Shown one piece after another: positions 14,792-24,450 of a stretch of DNA of 42,521 bases. The stretch is from the NCBI GenBank assembly GCA_031292695.1, contig JARLGS010000236.1, forward strand, positions 1 through 42,521. The letters are read 5' to 3'. Under the pieces are notes generated by a model, which saw only the letters and a list, made by a program, of their open reading frames with translations, made no database searches and was not told the origin of the DNA. The stretch comes from Mycobacterium sp. GTDB lineage: Bacteria; Actinomycetota; Actinomycetes; Mycobacteriales; Mycobacteriaceae. Position 1 is the first letter of the stretch. Each line of letters opens with the position of its first letter. The position numbers and the translations under genes were made by a program.

Positions 14792-16516
14792 TCAGTTCCC
14801 CGCGAACCAGGCGGTGGTCACGGTGTGCGTCTGGGGTGGTGGGAAGTGCCCCGCCCCGAATGCACCGACTTTGACCGTCCACAGGGGGTGAGCACGGTCG
14901 ACGGCCGGCACGGTGGTCCCTTCGAGGACAGCGATGTTCTGGCCGGGGCTGCAACCGTAGGCGGGGTACAAGCCGTCGTCTCGGCCACCCCAGGCGCCCC
15001 CATTGCGCAGGCGGCATTCAGTGCCGTCGTCCAGAAGCAACCCAAACGGCAACGGCGTCGCCGGCGGCTGCACAGCCGGCAGCGTATCCGTGTAGGCCAC
15101 GCGATGAAGCTCCCTGTCCCAGGGATCATCGCCACACAACAGAGTTCCCGCATTGGACGGCCAACACACGCCGGCACCGGCAGCGGAAGGTGCACAACGG
15201 TAAATGCCGGAGTCGACCGCCGCTGGCGATGCGTCGCAAGCGAAGACGTCGGTGATGCGGCTCGATGAAGGCACCGACGGCACTTCAAGGTAACCGTTGG
15301 CAGGTTGACCGTTGACAACCGCCACTGCGGTAATGACCTGCGTTGCCGCGGGTGCTGGTGCGCTGGTAGGTGCGGCGACGGGGGGAGCAGGGGCCGGCGC
15401 GGCGGTGCTGATCGACGGGGCCGGAGGTGTTTCGACTCGGGTGGAGGGTGCGGTCGTAGGGGGCCGCTGTTGCCACGGGTGCCACACCAGCGCAACGGCT
15501 CCAACCAGAAGGAGCGCAACCACCGCGGCAGCACGGATAACCCATCGCCTTCGAGGCCTACCGAGCTGTTGGGGTTCGACGACGCCTTGCTTGGGACGGG
15601 ATCGAGTGATGTCCCGAGGGGTTTGCTTGGGTGCCAATCGAGCGGGGGCGGTCGGCGCGGCGGGGGCTTGGCGGGCTGCCTCGGCTTGCTCGGCGAAAGC
15701 GCGGGCGAAGTCTACGCAGCGGGTAAATCGATCGGCGGGATCCTTGGCCAGGGCCGCCGCGAGCACAGGGTCGAGCCTGCCCAGTTCGGGTCGCGTGTCG
15801 GCGAGGGCAGGCACCGGCGCGTTGAGATGGCGGCTGATTACGACCGCCGGATTGGAGTGAGGGTACAGCTGCGATCCCGTCAAAAGGTGGTAAGCGGTAG
15901 CGGCCAGCGCGTACTGGTCGGCGCGCCCGTCGATCTCTGCACCCATCAACTGTTCAGGTGCGGCGTACGCGAGTGTGCCCACGGTGAAATTGGTCGCCGT
16001 AAGGCCACTGATGTCACCCATTGGTCGCGCAATGCCGAAGTCGGCCAATAGGATTCGTCGCTTGCCATCCTCAGGCTCTGTAAGCAGTATGTTGGCGGGC
16101 TTGACATCGCGGTGCAACAGTCCCCGTTTATGGGCGTAGTCGAGCGCTTCAGCGACAGCTGTGACGATGGCGCAAGCATCCTTTACTGGCATCCCCGCTG
16201 GGTAACGGTCCTTCATTAGCTGCCCGGCGTCGGTGCCCTCGACGTAGTCCATCGAAATCCAAAGGTGGCCTTCGAACTCTCCGCGATCATGCACGCCGAC
16301 GATATGCGGGTGCCACAACGTCGCGGCCAGATCAGCCTCGCGGTGGAAGCGCTCCCGAAAGCTGTCGTCCGCTGTTAGGGCCTCGGACATAACTTTCAGA
16401 GCATCGCGCCTTGGCAGCCTCGGGTGCTGAGCAAGATAGACCTCGGCCATCCCGCCCGAACCCAGCATCTCCAGAATCGTGTAACCCGCAATCGTCGTCC
16501 CCACCGTCACCGACAC
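14792..16516 (-). CDS. Transmembrane Ser/Thr protein kinase (PknF/PknI-like)
   Basis: From the GTG at 16516 the product has 574 residues. An upstream extension to 16624 is open but adds a basic, unkinase-like leader, so it was not used. The kinase domain spans ~12-275: glycine loop LGSGGMAEV (18-26), K41, HRDVKPAN (D137) and DFG (159-161), with an activation-loop APE motif. Catalysis looks intact. A Pro/basic juxtamembrane linker leads to one transmembrane helix at ~325-346. Then comes a Pro/Ala/Thr-rich stalk and a Cys-containing extracellular domain with an IYRCAP...GVCW...LLCG pattern and a DDGTECRLR...YPAYGC block. There are no PASTA repeats. It diverges from the second kinase. Confidence 0.9.
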   Translation of the reverse strand: MSVTVGTTIAGYTILEMLGSGGMAEVYLAQHPRLPRRDALKVMSEALTADDSFRERFHREADLAATLWHPHIVGVHDRGEFEGHLWISMDYVEGTDAGQLMKDRYPAGMPVKDACAIVTAVAEALDYAHKRGLLHRDVKPANILLTEPEDGKRRILLADFGIARPMGDISGLTATNFTVGTLAYAAPEQLMGAEIDGRADQYALAATAYHLLTGSQLYPHSNPAVVISRHLNAPVPALADTRPELGRLDPVLAAALAKDPADRFTRCVDFARAFAEQAEAARQAPAAPTAPARLAPKQTPRDITRSRPKQGVVEPQQLGRPRRRWVIRAAAVVALLLVGAVALVWHPWQQRPPTTAPSTRVETPPAPSISTAAPAPAPPVAAPTSAPAPAATQVITAVAVVNGQPANGYLEVPSVPSSSRITDVFACDASPAAVDSGIYRCAPSAAGAGVCWPSNAGTLLCGDDPWDRELHRVAYTDTLPAVQPPATPLPFGLLLDDGTECRLRNGGAWGGRDDGLYPAYGCSPGQNIAVLEGTTVPAVDRAHPLWTVKVGAFGAGHFPPPQTHTVTTAWFAGN

Positions 16517-16659
16517 GCGGCGGATACTACTGCTGCCGTGGGCAACCGCGGTGCGGAATGGGCCACTCGGATGCCAGTGCGTGCGCCGCAGAGATTGGCA
16601 TATCGGCCCGCGGTGGGCGCGCACGAAGGATACTGCTAGTCGAAATTCAAGGGGGTGGC

Positions 16660-17811
16660 GTGGCTCCAGCGAATGACCGCATCGGATCGATGTTCGGCAA
16701 GTACAAGCTCAACCGGCTGCTCGGGCAGGGCGGCATGGGAGAGGTATACGAGGCGTTCGACACCAGCAAGGACCGCACCGTCGCGCTAAAGATCCTGCGC
16801 CAAGAACTCTCCAATGACGAGCACTTCCGCAACAGATTTCAGCGCGAGTCCCATGCCGCCGCAATGCTCGAGGAGCCCCACGTCATCCCGATCTACGACT
16901 GGGGCGAAACCGACGGCAGTCTGTTCATCGACATGCGGCTCGTCCGCGGCCAAGACCTTCACGATTTACTCAAGCGAGGCCCGCTCGAGCCCGAACGTGC
17001 GGTCGCGATCATCCGGCAGATCGCAGCCGCCCTGGACGCCGCCCACGCCCAAGGCATGATCCATCGCGACGTCAAACCGCAGAACATTCTGGTCACCTCA
17101 ACCGAAGACTTCGCATACCTCATCGACTTCGGGATCGCGCAAAACCTCGATGACACTCGGCTGACGGTCGCGGGAACGGCGATCGGGTCATTCGCCTACA
17201 TGGCACCAGAGCGGTTCGAAGACCTGCCGACGACTTCCTCCGTGGACGTGTATTCGTTGGCCGCTGTGCTTTATGAGGCCCTCACCGGCCAGGCCCCGTT
17301 CACGGCCAGCGGCGTGGAGCAGTTGATCGCCGCCCACATGTCGGCGCCCCCGCCGCGGCCCAGCGTGGTCAATCCCCGCGTGCCGCCCGCCTTCGATGAC
17401 GTGATCGCCCGCGGAATGGCCAAAGACCCCGACGACCGCTACGGCAGCGCCGGGGCACTCGGCCGCGCCGCGCAACGCGCCCTGGCCGGAGCATCCTCGT
17501 CCGGGCCCCTCAGCGGACCCTTCGCGGCACCACCAGTTCTTGACAGCGCCGGCGGACCCGGCCCCTACGACGGTGGGCCTACCCGTCCGGCGTGGCAAGC
17601 CGGCCAACAGCAGACCCACCAGGGCCGCCCGTGGCTCGTGCCGACGGTGATCATTGTCGCTGCCGCGCTCGTCCTGGGCGGTATCGGAGTCATTATCGGA
17701 TTGCTCGCCCAGCAGAAAAGTCCTCCCCCACCACCGCTACGCCGACGACCGGCCCAACAGCAGCGTCGCCAACCTTCGATCAAGGCCAGGGCCCAACGTC
17801 GGTACAACTAG
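16660..17811 (+). CDS. Ser/Thr protein kinase (PknE-like), C-terminus frameshifted
   Basis: From the GTG at 16660, 383 residues. The kinase domain has glycine loop LGQGGMGEV (21-29), K44, HRDVKPQN (D137), DFG (156-158) and an APERF block. A '[14 protein letters not shown]' block resembles mycobacterial PknE. A transmembrane helix lies at ~325-350. Directly after it, at the C5 run 17725-17729, the frame turns into an arginine-rich tail ending at 17811. Inserting one C would keep reading into a Thr/Pro stalk and a Cys-rich ectodomain that stops at 18200, giving ~513 residues. As given, the kinase would be catalytically whole but without its sensor. A start at 16690 (MFGKYKL) is also possible. 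Confidence 0.88.
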   Translation: MAPANDRIGSMFGKYKLNRLLGQGGMGEVYEAFDTSKDRTVALKILRQELSNDEHFRNRFQRESHAAAMLEEPHVIPIYDWGETDGSLFIDMRLVRGQDLHDLLKRGPLEPERAVAIIRQIAAALDAAHAQGMIHRDVKPQNILVTSTEDFAYLIDFGIAQNLDDTRLTVAGTAIGSFAYMAPERFEDLPTTSSVDVYSLAAVLYEALTGQAPFTASGVEQLIAAHMSAPPPRPSVVNPRVPPAFDDVIARGMAKDPDDRYGSAGALGRAAQRALAGASSSGPLSGPFAAPPVLDSAGGPGPYDGGPTRPAWQAGQQQTHQGRPWLVPTVIIVAAALVLGGIGVIIGLLAQQKSPPPPPLRRRPAQQQRRQPSIKARAQRRYN

Positions 17812-18200
17812 TCCCACCGCCAGCGCCTCCATCCTCGCCTCCGCCCCCTACTCTTGCGCGCCCACCGCTAATCAGCGGCCCTGATAACAGCGCCAGCCAT
17901 GAGAGCTGCGACTATGGCTGGTCCCTCAACAACATCACCGGATGGGGTAGCCACGCCGGGCGAGGAACGCCGGAGACATCGTGCTATTTCGCCGGTAGTG
18001 TGCTTACGTCGTATTGGAACGAGTATGGAAAGGCCAGTCGGCAACTGCGGACCGTATCAGCGCCGGGCGCAGTCGATTGCAGCACTGTTGACGGGGCCGT
18101 GTGCGACGGATCGAACTTCCTAATGCAATGCGCGGCTTATGGTTCCGATAACTGGATCACGTGCACTGGCGGCCACGATGCGCGGGTTTATCTCTATTGA
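17730..18200 (+). pseudogene. Out-of-frame extracellular domain of the PknE-like kinase
   Basis: This frame continues the kinase after the C5 run. It reads [20 protein letters not shown], then a Pro-rich stalk, then ~100 residues with five or six cysteines (SCDYGWSLNN, SCYFAGS, VDCSTVDGAVC, LMQCAAYGS, ITCTGG) and an aromatic C-terminus ARVYLY. It lacks its own start codon and membrane signal, so it is best read as the displaced sensor domain of 16660. The function of the ectodomain is unknown; disulfide bonding is likely outside the membrane. Confidence 0.75.
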
Positions 18201-18356
18201 TGATCGCTTCAGTTCGGGCGGTGCAGTCCCAGCCCGAAGGTGCAGCCGTCACTGGTTTGACGTGGACAAGTCAGGGGGTGGGTCGAAATCCCTAAGCCGC
18301 GACGACGCGGGCGACCCTTCGGGCGCCATCCGTATCGGTACGAGTTTTGAAAATAT

Positions 18357-18372
18357 GTGAGAGACATCTCAC
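18357..18372. repeat. GTGAGA-GACA-TCTCAC palindrome
   Basis: A perfect 6-bp inverted repeat with a 4-base loop, lying between the kinase ectodomain and the IS3-type remnant. It could be near the outer end of the decayed insertion element or a small hairpin. No U-run follows, so a terminator is unlikely. Confidence 0.35.
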
Positions 18373-18427
18373 GAGTTAGAAGTCAAGCGGCGAGCGGGAG
18401 AGGAGGTGAAAACGCCCGATGTTCGTT

Positions 18428-18797
18428 CTAGGGCTGGCCGGTTTGCAGGCAGTGGTGGAGCTGGCCGAGGAACTTGTTGAACGGGTGTCGTTGGGCTTGG
18501 TGGTTCCCGTCGCCGGCGGCGCGGCGGGCGTCGAAGTAGCGGCGGGCACCCGGGTCAGGATCGCCACCTCGTTCTCCAACTCCCGGATGCGCTTTTTGGC
18601 GGCAGTGAGCTAGGCCTGCTCGGTGCGGCTCAGGCCCGGGAGCTGACCGGTGTCAATAAGCTCCTGCTTGCGCCAGGAGTAGACGGTCTGATCGCTGATA
18701 CCCAGATCGGCAGCGACCTGGCGACTGGGCGGCCAGAGGCCACCAGATCGAGAACATTGCGGCGGAACTCCTCGGGATAACGCTTGGGCACGGACAC
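18428..18797 (-). mobile_element. Decayed IS3-type orfA (helix-turn-helix transposase subunit)
   Basis: Leftward from a GTG at 18797, frame one reads VPKRYPEEFRRNVLDLVASGR, the usual start of IS3-family OrfA. A shift in the region 18720-18730 is needed to read ADLGISDQTVYSWRKQELIDTGQLPGL. A stop within frame interrupts the helix region at about 18612, after which KKRIRELENEVAIL continues. A further shift restores RRYFDARRAA...FNKFLGQLHHCLQTGQP to a stop at 18428. There are therefore at least two frameshifts and one nonsense codon. No orfB with its DDE domain follows, so the element is dead. Confidence 0.7.
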
Positions 18798-19204
18798 CGG
18801 CTCCTTCGACCGACGTCGTGACCAGAAGTCAAACAAACCGACTCCGTTCAACCCAGGGCACATCAGCCGGTTGTATCGCCACCGCATCCGGTCGTAGTGG
18901 ATCTCAGTCACTTTCGATCCCATGCAGGACGGTACTTTGATCAGGTTGCCGCGGGCGAGTCCATCGTGATCGCCCATCAGGGCTGCCAACTGGCCCGCAT
19001 TTCGGCATGATCGGCGGACCCCTCTCGGCGCGTACGCTGTCGCCCGCCGGGCTGTTCACGGGTAGCTCCCACGCGTCCTGAGCGACGGTGGGCGGGGCGC
19101 CGATGAGGAACGGCGCCGGCTCAAGACTTGTCGGGGACGGCATGTGCGGGCGGACGAAGCGACTTGGGTCTGCCCCGTTCTCCGGGCGCTTGCCTTTGAC
19201 CATT
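18798..19204. other. Gap with no recognisable gene
   Basis: A ~400-bp stretch between the IS3 remnant and the AT-rich promoter at 19205. Short frames on the minus strand are open but lack motifs and give basic/proline-rich translations. It is probably degraded DNA at the left edge of the catabolic cluster. Confidence 0.4.
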
Positions 19205-19214
19205 GCGCGAGTAT

Positions 19215-19299
19215 GAACATATAATATGATTAGTGTTCAATACGATATATTGATATAATAACTGCGGCCGTTTGTGTTGGTGGCCGTTAGGTGGTTTTG
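19215..19299 (+). promoter_or_regulatory. Operator-promoter with 24-bp palindrome, shared with 38204
   Basis: GAACAT-N12-GTGTTC at 19215-19238 is followed after 'AA' and a 17-base AT-rich spacer by ATAACTG, then a CGGCCG...GTTGGTGG block. The same order and the same 17-base spacing occur at 38204-38280. The AT-rich segment (ATATAATATG, ATATATTGATATAATA) could supply -10 elements for the NTF2-like gene at 19362. The regulator is not identified; the IclR- and MarR-type genes in this cluster are candidates. Confidence 0.65.
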
Positions 19300-19361
19300 C
19301 AGCGAATGGCGGCCGAGCATCCCTGTAGGTCAACGTAAATCAACATCTGTGAGGTTATGAC

Positions 19362-19820
19362 ATGGAGACATCTGCCGCGGCAGCGGAACGAGTGCACAAG
19401 GCGCTTGTCGAGTGGGAGCTCGTAAAGCTCAACACCGCATTCGCCTACTTCATGGACCACGGGGACTTCGAATCGATGATCCAGTTGTTCACCACCGATG
19501 CGCACTTCGACAGGGCGGGCAACATCCATCGCGGCCGTGATGAAATCCGGGAGGCTATGCGTCAGCGCCCCAAGATGACCGCGCGACATCAGCTGACGAA
19601 TTTCCATTTCCTCAACGTCTCCGACGAATACGCAGAGGGCGTCATCTGCGCGATGGTGTACCACGGGCCGCCTCAGGAGGACGGCAAGCCGGCGGATTAC
19701 GCCGTCGATGAGTGTCGATTCATGGAGTTTCAGGACAAGTACGCACACACACCACAGGGATGGCGTATCGCATCGCGGATCGGAAGGGCGATACTGGTTC
19801 CGCGCAAGATCACGCCGTGA
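19362..19820 (+). CDS. NTF2/SnoaL-like protein
   Basis: A 152-residue single-domain alpha+beta-barrel protein of the SnoaL_4/NTF2-like type. The leading helix is WELVKLNTAFAYFMDHGDFESMIQLFT, followed by FDRAGNIHRGRDEIREAMRQRP and a closing sheet near GWRIASRIGRAIL. This fold is shared with Rieske dioxygenase beta subunits and with small isomerases and dehydratases. It is a close paralogue of 39508-39942 (for example the shared FES-MI-LFT-DA-FDRAGN-H-G core). It also has the same upstream operator, so the two loci derive from one duplicated unit. It now stands alone, with pseudogene debris downstream, and may be a leftover of a second copy of the right-hand module. Confidence 0.82.
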   Translation: METSAAAAERVHKALVEWELVKLNTAFAYFMDHGDFESMIQLFTTDAHFDRAGNIHRGRDEIREAMRQRPKMTARHQLTNFHFLNVSDEYAEGVICAMVYHGPPQEDGKPADYAVDECRFMEFQDKYAHTPQGWRIASRIGRAILVPRKITP

Positions 19821-20640
<820 letters not shown>

Positions 20641-20657
20641 TGATGTACGAAAAATAT

Positions 20658-20673
20658 TGATTATGTATAATCA
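20658..20673. promoter_or_regulatory. TGATTAT-GT-ATAATCA palindrome upstream of the acyl-CoA dehydrogenase
   Basis: Perfect 7-bp arms with a 2-base centre in an AT-rich pocket, 207 bp before the GTG of the acyl-CoA dehydrogenase. It is a candidate operator for a cluster regulator. It does not match the GAACAY-N12-GTGTTC palindrome. Confidence 0.45.
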
Positions 20674-20879
20674 GTTCGATCCATATCAGATAGCGGCTCG
20701 GATGGCGCGGCCGGAGGCGAAAGGAGGCGGTCCGTCCTGAGACATCGACTCCTAGTCGTCGAGTTGGTCGAGCGCACCGACGTCGCCTTATCGCGTGCAG
20801 GCTCTCAGCTGCGACGTTGGATCAAGATCTGAAATCTTCCCGTATATAGGCATTGCCAAAGCGGCAGAGAGGCGAACAA

Positions 20880-22022
20880 GTGCAGCGCACCCTGTTCAAG
20901 GACGACCACGAGGCGTTTCGGGCGACCGTCCGCGCGTTCTACGCCGAGCAGGTGGTTCCGGAGTACGCGGAATGGGAGCTGGCCGGTGCGCCGCCGCGGC
21001 ATTTCTGGACCGCCGCGGGCAAGCTTGGTCTGCTGGGTATTCAGGTTCCCGAGGAATTCGGTGGCGGAGGCCAGGACAGCTACTTGTTCAACGTGATCCT
21101 GACCGAGGAATCCCAGCACGCTGGCGTCGCGCTCGGCGGGCTGCGAATGCATACCGACATTGCGATGCCGTACTTCCTCAACGTCGCCAATGCCGAGCAG
21201 CAGAGTCGGTGGCTGCCGCGACTGGTGTCCGGCGACGCGGTGAGTGCCCTGGCGATGTCGGAGCCGGGCGCAGGTTCCGACATGAAGGCGATCACCACCC
21301 GCGCGGTGCGGAGCGGCGATCATTACATCGTTTACGGCTCCAAGACGTTCATCTCCAACGGCGCCAACGCTGATCTCATCGTCACCGCCGTCAAGACCGA
21401 TCCGGGAGCCGGCCGGGAAGGCCTGAGCCTGCTGGTGATCGAAGGCGACAGCCCTCGACTCATTCGGGGCCGCAAGCTGGAGAAGCTGGGCTTGAAGTCG
21501 CAGGACCTGGCGGAGCTGATCTTCGACGATGTAGTAGTGCCCGCCGAGAACTTATTGGGGGAGGAGGGCAAAGGGTTCGCCTATCTGACGGAGAACCTTG
21601 CCCAGGAGCGCCTCTCGATTGCGGTGAACAGTCAGGCCGCCGCGGTCGAGGCGTTGCGGGACACTATCGAATACACCAAGGGCCGCAAGGCGTTTGGTAC
21701 GACAGTATCGTCATTCCAGAACACCAAATTCGAACTCGCAGCCTGCGCCACCGAAATCGAGGCTGGTCAGTCACTGCTCGACCGGGCCCTGCTGGCTCAT
21801 GAGGACGGGAAGCTGCCGGCGGCCGATGCGGCCATGGTCAAGCTGTACTGTACCGAGCTGCAGGGCCGAGTGATCGACCGCTGTCTGCAGTTGCACGGTG
21901 GCTACGGCTACATGATGGAATACCCGATCGCGCGGGCCTATGCCGATGCCCGGGTGTCGCGAATCTACGCCGGCTCCAGCGAGGTCATGAAGGTGATCAT
22001 CGCCCGGTCGCTTGGGCTCTGA
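20880..22022 (+). CDS. Acyl-CoA dehydrogenase (FadE-type)
   Basis: A 380-residue flavoprotein from the GTG at 20880, which follows AGAGGCG; an in-frame TTG at 20853 has no such signal. The fold segments are standard: an N-terminal helical domain, the FAD/substrate block ALAMSEPGAGSDM with 'KTFISNGANADLI' (residues ~125-165), the flavin-binding QERLSIA and FGTTVSSFQNTKF blocks, LHGGYGYMMEYPIARAY and RIYAGSSEVMK. The Glu of GSSEVMK is at the position of the catalytic base in short- and medium-chain enzymes. It probably oxidises a CoA-thioester made from the aromatic or a side chain. It is first of the rightward run leading to the Rieske dioxygenase. Confidence 0.92.
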   Translation: MQRTLFKDDHEAFRATVRAFYAEQVVPEYAEWELAGAPPRHFWTAAGKLGLLGIQVPEEFGGGGQDSYLFNVILTEESQHAGVALGGLRMHTDIAMPYFLNVANAEQQSRWLPRLVSGDAVSALAMSEPGAGSDMKAITTRAVRSGDHYIVYGSKTFISNGANADLIVTAVKTDPGAGREGLSLLVIEGDSPRLIRGRKLEKLGLKSQDLAELIFDDVVVPAENLLGEEGKGFAYLTENLAQERLSIAVNSQAAAVEALRDTIEYTKGRKAFGTTVSSFQNTKFELAACATEIEAGQSLLDRALLAHEDGKLPAADAAMVKLYCTELQGRVIDRCLQLHGGYGYMMEYPIARAYADARVSRIYAGSSEVMKVIIARSLGL

Positions 22023-22026
22023 CCCG

Positions 22027-22082
22027 TTGACGCCCGCATCCAAATTCTCTACTCTACAGAAATAGCCTCTGCAGACCAGAGG
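22027..22082 (+). promoter_or_regulatory. Promoter-like hexamers and hairpin before the Rieske alpha gene
   Basis: TTGACG (22027-22032) and TACTCT (22050-22055) are separated by 17 bases, a usable vegetative promoter. Just downstream CCTCTG-CAGAC-CAGAGG (22066-22082) forms a perfect 6-bp inverted repeat that could be an operator or a 5'-UTR stem. The 93-bp intergenic space suggests that the dioxygenase operon has its own promoter. Confidence 0.45.
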
Positions 22083-22115
22083 ATCGGAAGCACCGGGTCT
22101 GAGGAAAAGGTCGCT

Positions 22116-23519
22116 ATGACACAGCAGTTGAGTGTTCTCGATGATGTACGGCGGGGGATGATCCCGGCGCATATCTACAACGACCGCGAGATCTTCGAAC
22201 TCGAGAAGGAACGGATCTTCAGCCGGGCGTGGATCTTCGTCGGGCACGAATCAGAGATCGCCCAACCGGGCGATTACGTGGTGCGCCGGATCCTCGACGA
22301 TTCGTTCATCATCATTCGCGACGAAGAAGGTCAGGTGCGCGCGCACTTCAATATGTGTCTGCACCGTGGGATGCAGGTATGCCGCGCCGAGATGGGCAAC
22401 GCCTCGCATTTCCGGTGCCCGTATCACGGCTGGTCCTACCGCAACGACGGCAGGATCGCCGGATTGCCGTTCCACCACGATGCCTATGGCGGGGAGGCCG
22501 GATTCAGGCGCAAGGGCACACGACTGCTGCCGGCGCCGAACATCGGCATCTACAACGGAATGATCTTCATCAGCTTGGCCGCGACGGCCCCGCCGCTGGA
22601 AGAATATCTCGGCGACTTCCGCTTCTATCTGGATTTCTACACCAGGCAGAGCCGCAGCGGCATCGAACTGCACGGGCCGCAGCGCTGGCGGATCAAGGCG
22701 AACTGGAAGATCGGCGCCGAAAACTTCGCGGGCGACATGTACCACACCCCACACACGCATACATCGGTCGTGGAAATCGGCCTGTTCCGCGAGCCGAGCG
22801 CCCAAAAACGCAAGGAAGGCGCGCTTTATTGGGCCGGAAACGGCGGTGGGACCACATACAAACTGCCGGAGGGCTCACTCGAGGAGCGTCTGCGCTACGT
22901 CGGCTACCCCGACGACATGATCGCCCGGATGAAGCAGTCCTGGACGGCCGAGCAGCTCAACATAATCGGCGAAGACGGGTTCATGTTCAGCGCCGCATCG
23001 CTGTATCCCAATCTTTCCTTCGTGCACAACTGGCCGAAGGTCGCAGATTCCGATGACGTGCTCCCGTTCATCACCCTGCGACAGTGGCAGCCGATCAGCG
23101 AGGATGAGACCGAAATACTGTCTTGGTTCGCCGTCGACAAAGAGGCCCCGGAGCAGTTCAAGGCGCTCTCCTACAAGGCATATCTGATGTGTTTCGGCAG
23201 CACCGGCATGTTCGAGCAGGATGACGTGGAGAACTGGGTGTCGCTGACCAACACCGCGGCCGGCTCCATGGCCCGCAGGTTACTGCTCAACAGCAGAATG
23301 GGTCTGCTGGAAGACGGCACCGAGGTCGCGCCGCCGCTGACGCGTGAACAGTTCTCCGGACCAGGCGTCGCACGGAAGGGCTACAGTGAGTTCAACCAGC
23401 GAGAACTATTGCGGCGCTGGGCAGATGACCTCGAAAGCCCGGTTGAGGCCGCAGCACAGGACTCCGAACCCGGTGGCAGCGTTCCAGCCGCCGGTGACAA
23501 GGTGGTGAGCCGGGCGTGA
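22116..23519 (+). CDS. Rieske ring-hydroxylating dioxygenase, alpha subunit
   Basis: A 467-residue catalytic subunit. The Rieske [2Fe-2S] site is C81-x-H83 and C101-x2-H104 (NMCLHRG, CPYHGWSY). The mononuclear iron site is D207-M-Y-H210-x4-H215, with the third ligand Asp in MFEQDDVENW (D369 or D370). The bridging Asp D207 that carries electrons between subunits is present, so the enzyme looks active. The layout is that of naphthalene/biphenyl-type alpha subunits and of the Phd/Nid enzymes of actinobacteria; the substrate cannot be fixed from sequence. It overlaps the beta subunit start by 4 bp. Electrons would come from the reductase at 25363 and the ferredoxin at 37789. Confidence 0.95.
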   Translation: MTQQLSVLDDVRRGMIPAHIYNDREIFELEKERIFSRAWIFVGHESEIAQPGDYVVRRILDDSFIIIRDEEGQVRAHFNMCLHRGMQVCRAEMGNASHFRCPYHGWSYRNDGRIAGLPFHHDAYGGEAGFRRKGTRLLPAPNIGIYNGMIFISLAATAPPLEEYLGDFRFYLDFYTRQSRSGIELHGPQRWRIKANWKIGAENFAGDMYHTPHTHTSVVEIGLFREPSAQKRKEGALYWAGNGGGTTYKLPEGSLEERLRYVGYPDDMIARMKQSWTAEQLNIIGEDGFMFSAASLYPNLSFVHNWPKVADSDDVLPFITLRQWQPISEDETEILSWFAVDKEAPEQFKALSYKAYLMCFGSTGMFEQDDVENWVSLTNTAAGSMARRLLLNSRMGLLEDGTEVAPPLTREQFSGPGVARKGYSEFNQRELLRRWADDLESPVEAAAQDSEPGGSVPAAGDKVVSRA

Positions 23520-24142
23520 GTACTGACACCACAACATCCGGTCGGGCCGCAGTGGCCGGCAGGCCAGGCGTCACCCATTCGGCTGCGTCTCGCCTCGGTG
23601 TCCATGCATCCCGAATCACCCGCAGCGGCAACACATTGCGCTTCGATGACGAACGCCATCTGTTGGCGCACAGGTGGCTGGTCGACGAGGCCTATCTACT
23701 CGACGCGCAGGCCTACACCGACTGGCTGGACATGCTCGCCGAGGACATTCACTATCTGATGCCGGTGCGGGTCACCACCGCCCTCGGTGCAGGCTACGAC
23801 ACATCTCCGGGCATGGCCCATTTCGATGAAGACAAGTACTCGCTGTCTCGCAGGGTCGCGCGATTCCTCACCGAACATGCGTGGACCGAGGATCCGCCTT
23901 CGCGGCTGCGGCACCACCTGTCGAATGTGCGCACCTTTGCCACCGAGGATTCCGACCACCTGGTGGTCGAGTCGGCGACACTTCTCTTCCGTAGCAGGGG
24001 CGACGTCCGAGAAGGAGCCTTTCTCTCCGCGGGCCGCGAGGACCTGCTGCGCCGCGAGGGTGAGCAGTGGAAGCTGGCCCGCCGGACCATTCTGGTGGAC
24101 GAGTCGGTGATCCGGATGCAGAATCTGGCGATCTTCCTATGA
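23516..24142 (+). CDS. Ring-hydroxylating dioxygenase, beta subunit
   Basis: A 208-residue protein of the NTF2-fold beta family, starting with a GTG that overlaps the alpha stop. Signature segments are HRWLVDEAYLLDAQAYTDWLDMLAEDIHYLMPVR, HFDEDKYSLSRRVARF, the RLRHHLSNVR strand and LARRTILVDESVI. It has an unusually long polar N-terminus (~40 residues). It is structural, expected to form alpha3beta3 with 22116. The next gene overlaps by 4 bp, so translation is coupled. Confidence 0.93.
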   Translation: MSTDTTTSGRAAVAGRPGVTHSAASRLGVHASRITRSGNTLRFDDERHLLAHRWLVDEAYLLDAQAYTDWLDMLAEDIHYLMPVRVTTALGAGYDTSPGMAHFDEDKYSLSRRVARFLTEHAWTEDPPSRLRHHLSNVRTFATEDSDHLVVESATLLFRSRGDVREGAFLSAGREDLLRREGEQWKLARRTILVDESVIRMQNLAIFL

Positions 24143-24450
24143 CGGTTCATCCGCAACAGCCGGCATCAGTGCGATCGGGGACTGACACGGGCCGTCCGGA
24201 ACATGTTGTCGGCGAACCGATTACGATCGGCAACGAGTTTGCGGAGGTTCGGGTCGCCCGCGTGCAGACGCGCAACGGGTCGCGTCTGTTGATCGAATCG
24301 CTGAAATCCGGGCAGCGGGTGTCGCTGTGCCCGTTGGAACTTGAGGCGCTGACCTGGCAGGCCACGGCCACGTTCTCGGCAATGATCGGCCAGCCGTTCG
24401 GGTCGCTGGTCACCGACGAATCCGGGGACACACCGTCAGGCCGGACGTGA
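24139..24450 (+). CDS. Small conserved-looking protein of the dioxygenase operon
   Basis: A 103-residue protein with no recognised enzyme motif, coupled on both sides by 4-bp overlaps (ATGA at 24139 and GTGA at 24447). After a polar N-terminus the core reads EPITIGNEFAEVRVARVQTRNGSRLLIESLKSGQRVSLCPLELEALTWQ. This predicts a small beta domain followed by a helix. Its tight place between the oxygenase and the dihydrodiol dehydrogenase suggests an accessory or assembly role. It cannot be an electron carrier, as it has a single Cys and no Rieske or ferredoxin motif. Confidence 0.75.
   Translation: MTVHPQQPASVRSGTDTGRPEHVVGEPITIGNEFAEVRVARVQTRNGSRLLIESLKSGQRVSLCPLELEALTWQATATFSAMIGQPFGSLVTDESGDTPSGRT

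Noticed and set aside
14667..15017. Leftward frame at the end of the kinase gene as a separate gene
   Set aside because: It overlaps the kinase ectodomain in another frame and gives an Arg/Pro-rich translation.
16517..16624. Upstream start for the leftward Ser/Thr kinase
   Set aside because: It adds 36 basic residues that overlap the divergent promoter region; the GTG at 16516 gives the usual short leader before the glycine loop.
20853..20879. TTG start for the acyl-CoA dehydrogenase
   Set aside because: It adds a basic peptide without a ribosome-binding site, whereas the GTG at 20880 follows AGAGGCG.
24139..24450. Reading the 103-residue protein as a Rieske or plant-type ferredoxin
   Set aside because: It has a single cysteine and no CxH or Cx4C pattern, so it cannot hold an iron-sulfur cluster alone.
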